From Rhizophagus clarus (lineage: Eukaryota > Glomeromycota > Glomeromycetes > Glomerales > Glomeraceae), in assembly GCA_015698045.1 (NCBI GenBank), contig BLAL01000321.1, positions 124,001 to 188,000 of the forward strand: a DNA stretch of 64,000 bases, read 5' to 3'. Below, piece by piece: positions 57,956 to 64,000 of this stretch (positions within the stretch are counted from its first letter, which is position 1; every line of letters starts with the position of its first letter). The position numbers were made by a program, and so were the translations under genes. The notes under the pieces were generated by a model that searched no databases, was not told the origin of the DNA, and was given only the letters and a program-made list of their open reading frames with translations.

Positions 57956-58854
57956 TTTTTTTTTATTCTTTTGTTAGAAATAAATACAATGATTTCAAAA
58001 CTCGTATTGCTACATTATTTAATCTCTATGATAAGATAGCTAATAACTAAAAAATCATCAATATGCTATCTCTTGGCGAAGTACTTAAGATATAGCGACG
58101 TCTCCCTTATGTGACACTATAACTCTTTGTTAAAATATGCAGCCGTACTGTACATACTAATTCACCATAGTGCAATCCCATTGAAGAGAAAATAACATAT
58201 ACTAGGCCCCTCAGTCTACTTGGAAGCACCCTCACGCAAACCCTATCCTTTCAAAATTAACCAATAAAAAGTTTGTATAACAAAAAAATAAACAAAAAGA
58301 AAATACAAATGAAACCTTTAGGGTAAATTAAAAGAAAGAATACTCTATACTTCTAAAATAAAACAGCTTAAAAATAAGCAGTGCAAAACATAACTGCAAC
58401 TGCACTATGTTACATAAAAGAAGGACTACGCTATTAATAAAACCCAGTAGGAAAAAATTAAAAGCTTTGATAATATTCTAAAATATATTTTACGTCAAAA
58501 AGTCCTAGTAAGTACTACAACTAGAACTTGTTTCTTGTTACTTAGATGACTCTTTCTGCTTGTTTCCTGTATACTTATTAAACAGTAAAAACTTTTGTAG
58601 ACGTTTTGATCTTTAAACCCATCGTTAGCACCTTTTTTGTGATATCTGTGAGCAAAGAGTCCTTAGTTTCCATCTGTTTTTTACCATTCTTGTTTCTAAA
58701 ATTTGTTTCTGTCAAATAGCTAGATAAATATGTAAACCAAAAAGTTATTTTCCATACTTTATATACTGTTTTTTAACTGTTTTTCAAAATTATTTTTGAA
58801 AAAAAATTTTTTCTGAAAAATGGGCGTAATGATCAGCAGGAAGAGTTCATCTTA
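57956..58854 (-). mobile_element. 899-bp non-autonomous retroposon with poly(A) and 15-bp TSD
   Basis: The 15-bp sequence TATAATATAGATATT lies at 57941-57955 and 58855-58869. On the minus strand the insert ends in an A run (plus-strand T run at 57956-57964), as expected for target-primed reverse transcription. Its 5' end reads GAACTCTTCCTGCTGATCAT, identical to the start of the LINE at 62050. It therefore keeps the LINE 5' end but has no coding sequence in between: an internally deleted or LINE-headed non-autonomous element. Confidence 0.75.
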
Positions 58855-58900
58855 TATAATATAGATATTATATTTTATTATTTAAAAAATTTGGAATTTA

Positions 58901-59929
58901 TGCACTAATATTTTATGTGTCCGCCTTTGGTTCAAATTACTGCTTTAACCTGATTAGGCATGCTTGAAATTAAGGCATGTACCATTTTAAGACTAATTTT
59001 TTGCCATTCTTCTTGAACTGCATTAATTAACTCTTGTTTACTCTTAGGCAAAGGGTTTCTTTTTCAAACTTGATGATCCAAATGGTTCTACAAATTTTCA
59101 ATGGGGTTCAGATCAGGGTTTTGAGTCACCCAATCTAAGATTGGGATATTGTGCGTTCTCATCCACCAAGTACAGTAATTTAACGTATGACATAGGGCCT
59201 CATCTTGCTGGAAAATAGAGTTAGGATAATTATCAACTCATAGTATAAAGTGGTTAGCAAGGATATTAACATAATCATCTGAATTTATGATTCCTTCTAC
59301 TACAACCAGAGGTCTAACCCCATGCCATCCAAAACAGCCCTAAAATATTACTGACCTACCACCAAATTTTACTGTAGGTAAAATACAATCTTTATTGTAA
59401 GCTTCTCTAGAAAATCTCCAAACTCTCACTCATCCATCTGATTCAAAAAAAGCGAATCTAGACTCATCTGCCAACTGACCAAATAATTTATTTCCATTTA
59501 TCCTCCCAGTCTTGTTTCTCTCTACTTCACCTTAACATATCCTTTTGCTGTTTTAAAGTCAAAAGAGATTTTTTACGAGTAACATAACTACTAAGACCTT
59601 CGTCATGAAGATAGGTTTTAACAGTATTATTATGCAATGTAGTATTAAGACTAGAGTTTAGTTTACTTGTTATATCACCAAGAGGAGAAAACCAGTTCTC
59701 ACAGACAATACATTATAAGGTTCATTTATCATATTGAGTAAATGATTTAAATTGATCAGGACGCTTCTCAGGCATTACAAAATCCGTATCTTTATATCTT
59801 TTTATAATATCATATATAGTGCTAGTGGGAATACCAAGTTTTATTGAAAATAACTATTTGCTTGGTACCGCTAAGATATGCACCAATTATTCTTTCACAT
59901 TGAGCCTCAGACAGCTCATTCTCATGCAT
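58901..59929 (-). pseudogene. Tc1-like transposase pseudogene (DD34E)
   Basis: About 343 codons, the normal Tc1 length, start at MHENELSEAQCERIIGAYLS (59929) with a helix-turn-helix-like N-terminal part (GTKQ, STIYDIIKRYKDTD). The catalytic region keeps LADESRFAFFESDG, IFQQDEALCHT and QNPDLNPIENL. The second Asp and the Glu are 34 residues apart, the DD34E spacing. The C-terminal end reads LISSMPNQVKAVI, TKGGHIKY and stop. Several frameshifts lie in the first third. In-frame TAG follows PIENL where Trp is standard, and TGA lies after HLDHQV and after KAVI. The element is inactive. The neighbouring retroposon lies between its 3' end and the left terminus. Confidence 0.82.
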
Positions 59930-60073
59930 TTCTCTTTGCTTGAGGAGGAGAAACGACCTTTGTTTTTATATCTTTTATTTACATGTAAATTCAGAAGAAA
60001 TTGCTGATCATAATACAGGCACACAAAATCATGTGACTAAAATCTGGTAATTAATTGTAGGTTAGTGTATATA

Positions 60074-60244
60074 GAAAGAGAAAATTTTAATTTCACACGT
60101 ATATCAAAAAATTTTTTTACAAAAATTTTTTTAAACTGATACTTCTTTTCTATTATTTTACACATTTTAATTTTATAAACACAATATTGTATTTAATATT
60201 TATAAAAAAAATCATGTTTTTATAATAATATTTTCATATTTTTA
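60074..60244. other. AT-rich spacer
   Basis: No signal was seen between the Tc1 element and the following repeats. Confidence 0.5.
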
Positions 60245-60930
60245 TTTTTTGTTTGCTAATTTTACTCATATATAAAATGAATTTTGGACAAATAAAATTA
60301 TTTTTTTATATTTAAGTAAATTGTTCAGCAGTTGTAAAAAGTATTTGTATTTTAATTTTTATGATTCTAAGTATAATATTTGTGAAGATAATTATATTTT
60401 TTAAATAGTATTAACTCCAAAAAAAATTTTTTTCGCTTTTAACTTCAGGATGTAATAACATCACTTTGGTCAAATGAAATTACTTTTTTATGTTTAAAAG
60501 TTGTTCAGTAATGTCGAATCTACCTGTGTATAAATTTTTATAATGATTGGGCTAATATTTGTGAAGTATTAGCTATTTTTGTATTATCAATTTTTTTGCG
60601 AAAACCTGTTTTGCAGCTTCAGAGCGTGATTTTACCACTTTAGTCAAATGAAATCGCCTTTTTCCCTTAAGTAAAGTTGTTCAGTAAGATCAAATCTACC
60701 TATATTAAAAAATATAGAATGATTGGATTAATATTCATGAAATGCGACCAACTTTTGTACTTTTAATTATTTATCATTTAAGTGATTTTAATTTTAAAGT
60801 GTAATTTTTTTTATTTTAAATCAACTTGTTAACTTTAAGAAGTTGTTCATAAGGGTTGGCAATAATTTATATTTTAATTTTTATAAATCTAAATATAATA
60901 ATATTTATAAAAAATTCCAAATTTCAAAAC
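60245..60930. repeat. About four diverged tandem copies of a ~185-bp unit
   Basis: Units contain, in order, TTTGGTCAAATGAAAT, TTTTTATGTTTAAAAGTTGT-like, TCAGTAATGTCGAATCTACC, ATAATGATTGGGCTAATAT and TGTGAAGTATTAG-like segments. The second and third copies (about 60440-60600 and 60620-60780) are the best preserved. Confidence 0.6.
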
Positions 60931-61440
60931 TATTTTTAAAAAATAACGCATTATTTAAAAATTAATTTTTAATCATATGTATTAATGTTAAAATTAAAGC
61001 CAATCAAAATAAAATTTAAAATGTAGATTATTTAATAAGTAAACTACCAGAATATGTTATAAATCAATTGGTTAATTTTTTATGTACATCACATTTTATC
61101 AAAAAACGGGATGCATTACTTTTGTGGTTTTTATATTTTTTAATAAATTTAGCATTTTACAAAAAATTAATTATATGTTCTATTATAAATTAAATAATAG
61201 ATAAATATTAAATGTTCCAAATTATTAAAAAAAATATTATTTTAATAGTTTATTAATTAATTTTATTTAATAATATATTTAGTAATTATTGTATTAATAT
61301 ATATAAAATTATAAGATTAATACTAATATAATTATAAAATATAAAAAAAATATGTATATTTTATAATAAAATTATTATAATTTTTTAACAAGCAAATTTT
61401 TTAAAAAAAATTTTACAATGATCAGATTTGTAGATCAGAA
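60931..61440. other. AT-rich stretch, nothing recognised
   Basis: No coding or ordered repeat signal was seen before the palindrome. Confidence 0.5.
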
Positions 61441-62049
61441 ATAATTAATTATTAAAGATTAATAATAATTATTATTTTATATATAAAAAAATGTTTTACC
61501 AAATAACTCCGCACCCAGTGATTACAGAAAGATAAAATATAGCTAGTCAGATTCGTCTCATCGAGACGATTCAAACGGTAGTTGTTTCATGATTCTAGGT
61601 GCGATGTAGCATGAGTTACCTATGAAACATTACTGTATTGCATCATATATAATATAGTTTACTGTGCCTCGTAGACGTTTTGATATCTATCTCCTCATCC
61701 AGTGATCGTGGAAAGCTAAATTATAGCTCATTAGAATCGTCTCAATGAGACGATTCTAATGGTAGTTGTATCATATTTTTTGGCTTGATAGATAAGGAGA
61801 TAGAGTTTAAAATGTTTATATGACATAGTAAACTATATTATATATGATGCAGTACAGTAATGTTTCATATGTAACTTGTGCTACATTGCACCTAGAATCG
61901 TGAAACAACTACCGTTGGAATCGTCTCGATGAGACGAATCTGACTAGCTATATTTTATCTTTCTGTAATCACTGGGTGCAGAGTTATTTGGTAAAACATT
62001 TTTTTATATATAAAATAATAATTATTATTAATTTTTAACAATTAATTAT
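61441..62049. mobile_element. 609-bp palindrome (foldback element)
   Basis: The sequence is symmetric about position 61745, in the middle of ATTAGAATCGTCTCA-A-TGAGACGATTCTAAT. Arms of about 304 bp remain alignable to both outer ends, with scattered transitions. The central ~80 bp (from CCAGTGATCGTGG to TAGTTGTATCAT) is a third, diverged copy of the segment found near both outer ends (CCAGTGATTACAG to TAGTTGTTTCAT). GTCTCATCGAGAC-type short palindromes therefore occur three times. There is no coding content. The right end adjoins the 5' end of a LINE. Confidence 0.8.
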
Positions 62050-64000
62050 GGAACTCTTCCTGCTGATCATTCAGCCCAAAATTCTTGCGAAAAGAATAAT
62101 TTATTTTTTCGCATTTTTGCGACCTTTCCACTAATAATACCCCACCTTTCGTCACGGAAATGGACGCAGAGACACTGAAAACACTTAAGGAAGCAACTGC
62201 AAACTCTTTCAAAAGAAGTCTCGTAGATTTTTTTCAAACTACTTTACCTTTACTCCCTCAGCTTTGCGAAGGCCTAACGGTGACCACGCCTGCAGCTGCT
62301 GAGCTTTTCAACAAAGTACCCCAGTTTTGACTAGACCCAGGTTTATCACAAATCAAGCCTAAAGCTTTTCAATAACAAGTGGTAACTTCTACCGTTGTAG
62401 CCACTATGGCCTACTGGTCTTTCTCTATCCTTCTTGACCAACTCGTTTTTCCCACCTACGACAAGATTGCACGTGAGGTGGAAATAATACTAGAGACATA
62501 AGTATTAAGGTACCAATCAGAAATCGACCAGTTGACAAACAAAGGCAAGGTGAAAATGCCCAACGATCATGTAGATTTACCAGATTTGAATATGGAGATG
62601 GATCAATTGCACCAATTGATGTCTTCGACAGCTGATCCACTTCCTCCTCCCTTCGACACATACATTACCTCCTGGAAACTGGTTTTGACTAAGAACCAGA
62701 AAAAGAAGCTGAAGAAACAAGAGAAGCGCGCAGAAGAGAATAAATTCCTACAGGAAGCTGCCTCACTCACCTTTTCGACTGCATCACCTGGTTCTACCCT
62801 TGATGGTCATAAACCCATACTCTCGCAACCCCGGTCATAGCTATCTGCCTCCGCCAAGTGTAGCGATAAAAGTGATGATAAAATCGCTTTACTTACAATA
62901 AAAAATGCAAAAATGAGAGTAGTACAGAAGTCAACAGCATCATAATCACTGGCTACCAGCCTGAGGAGAATGACAAGAACCTTACCTTGGACCTAGTGAT
63001 ATATGACATCCTGGCCAAATGGACAAATTATTAGCTCCTCAGTGAACTTAACAAATAGGGAAAAGTGGTGTCTATCAGCACGCGAGTGCAAAAAAAATAC
63101 CAGACAGCAAGGGATAGACTTACATCCAATCATAATTATCTAAAGGTGTACAATGATGGTGACTGGACAGTTTCCCTTGGCTCTCTTCCTGTACGATGGT
63201 TCCGGCAGCCTGGTCTCTTTCTGAACAGAAACAGCGCAAAAAATTCCAGGCAGCAATCACAAATATCCCTGAGGATATAACGATTGAGTCACTGTTCCCC
63301 GAAGGCACTTCTGGCCCGTTCATCAATGAAAGCAATCTTCAATCCTTCAAAATAGTTCAAGAACAGGATGGTACTAGAATTCTCATCGGCTACTTCGCAA
63401 CATGGAAAGCGTTGTCCTGTAGGTTAGCTAAGAATCAAATGTGGAAGCAGACAGAATTAGCTTGGTGCAAACATTCCACTCCATCCTTCCGTTCACCAAG
63501 ATGACAGTCCAAGACAATAGTCTCAGGCTCAAACTCCTCCTCCTTTAAAAAGGTGGGCTCCCCCCCCTCCGGTGGTTACTGGATCAAACCGCACGCCTTT
63601 TGGGTCACGCAAGTTATCTAATAATAACAATAAGGAAAATAATACTAACTCGCTCAATCTTGCGCATTCTCAGAAGTCTTCTAGACGTTCAATTTCTTCT
63701 AACATGAACAAGGGATCACACAAGTCTGACAATAGGTAATCGGGTAATCTTAATAAGGTGGAAATCAAGCACTTGCTGGAACAGCTCATTAGTTTATATT
63801 GCTAGCATACTAAAAACAGATAGTTAGTCATAGGAGGGAAGTACATTCTTAGCTAGTTAATTGTTTTAGGGTAGATTATTTTCTATAATTTTTCTTTTTT
63901 CTTTTTCGTTTCCTTTATACTTTTATATTAGTAGTTAATGTTCTAGGCTCATGGTAAGACGGGTCCTTATGGCTCGAAGCAGTGTTAATTGTATTTTAGT
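62050..64000 (+). mobile_element. LINE, 5' part, continues beyond the window
   Basis: It starts GGAACTCTTCCTGCTGATCA, the same as the 5' end of the retroposon at 58854. A leader of about 110 bases, a broken ORF1 and a 210-base spacer follow. An ATG at 63951 could begin ORF2, but only 16 codons are in the window. Base composition is more balanced than elsewhere, suggesting a younger insertion. Confidence 0.65.
62161..63739 (+). pseudogene. LINE ORF1 pseudogene (RNA-binding-like protein)
   Basis: The ATG at 62161 (MDAETLKTLKEATANSFKRS) begins a frame that runs through stops at about 62326 (TGA), 62371, 62500 (TAA) and 62838 (TAG). A Lys-rich coiled segment (KNQKKKLKKQEKRAEE) precedes the last. 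A shifted frame then gives ITGYQPEENDKNLTLDLVIY and DILAKWTNYQLLSELNK with TAG in place of Trp, then GKVVSI, a region resembling an RRM-type fold. After YLKVYNDGDWTVSLGSLPV another shift leads to WSLSEQKQRKKFQAAITNIP, FINESNLQSFKIVQEQDGTR and ELAWCKHSTPS. A Ser/Asn-rich basic tail ends at 63739. The protein would bind the element RNA, as LINE ORF1 proteins do. Family relation to 17215-19030 is seen directly. Confidence 0.65.

Larger units (their letters stand above)
57828..60073. mobile_element. Tc1/mariner element, split by a retroposon
   Basis: The left end reads TATATACACTAAC (57828-57840) and the right end carries its complement (60061-60073). About 60 bases inside, both ends share TG-CTGTAT motifs. 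A Tc1 transposase remnant lies on the minus strand. Subtracting the 899-bp insertion and one TSD copy leaves about 1.33 kb, a usual Tc1 size. TA duplication fits the termini but cannot be separated from the TA-rich ends. Confidence 0.7.

Noticed and set aside
1-64000. tRNA or rRNA genes
   Set aside because: Reading for GGTTCRA-type B boxes and rRNA-like GC-rich blocks gave nothing that folds as expected. A covariance-model search would be decisive.

Overview
The window looks like nuclear DNA of a very AT-rich fungus. An arbuscular mycorrhizal fungus (Glomeromycotina, Rhizophagus-like) is the best guess. The reasons are the composition, short introns with TACTAA(C/T) branch sites, a Cys-rich small secreted protein, and decayed transposon-related gene families that I recall as abundant in Rhizophagus. 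No database was searched. Only two genes look intact, both small secreted proteins: 26169-26517 (87 aa, two exons) and 41674-42198 (128 aa, three exons). Both have a TATA box about 100 bases before the start codon and a T9-10/A9-10 tract about 30 bases before it. No rRNA or tRNA gene was recognised.

Most of the rest is mobile DNA. Several elements can be bounded to the base by target-site duplications (TSDs). They are a MULE (1431-4037, 10-bp TSD); a 6.86-kb hAT element (32971-39829, 8-bp TSD) holding a dead hAT transposase, a C2H2 zinc-finger gene and a large opposite-strand pseudogene, with a 299-bp MITE nested in the transposase; two non-autonomous hAT-type elements (43689-44403 and 44576-45570, each with an 8-bp TSD); three copies of a ~155-bp MITE with 4-bp TSDs (19015, 32176, 54819); a smaller MITE at 29661-29906; and a Tc1 element (57828-60073) that carries an 899-bp poly(A) retroposon with a 15-bp TSD. 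Two related LINE ORF1 pseudogenes lie at 17215-19030 and 62161-63739. A 609-bp palindrome ends where the second LINE begins. A further large pseudogene occupies 46511-50771. Nearly all these coding regions are broken by stops one C-to-T or G-to-A change away from Gln, Arg or Trp codons.

The most unusual content is a set of tandem arrays in which a 20-70-nt exon-like block alternates with a 60-90-nt intron-like block carrying donor, TACTAA-type branch site, pyrimidine tract and AG acceptor. They lie at 5.56-6.43 kb (minus), 13.2-16.65 kb (minus, about 25 units), 21.8-23.45 kb (minus), 24.4-25.15 kb (plus) and 56.5-57.34 kb (plus), with a degenerate one at 31.2-32.16 kb (minus). Their exon-like sequences differ between arrays and their lengths are mostly not multiples of three, so I do not claim that they encode proteins. 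They look like micro-exon genes or their remains. Separate arrays of short hairpins bordered by A and T runs fill 7.67-9.15 kb and the interiors of the two hAT-type elements.
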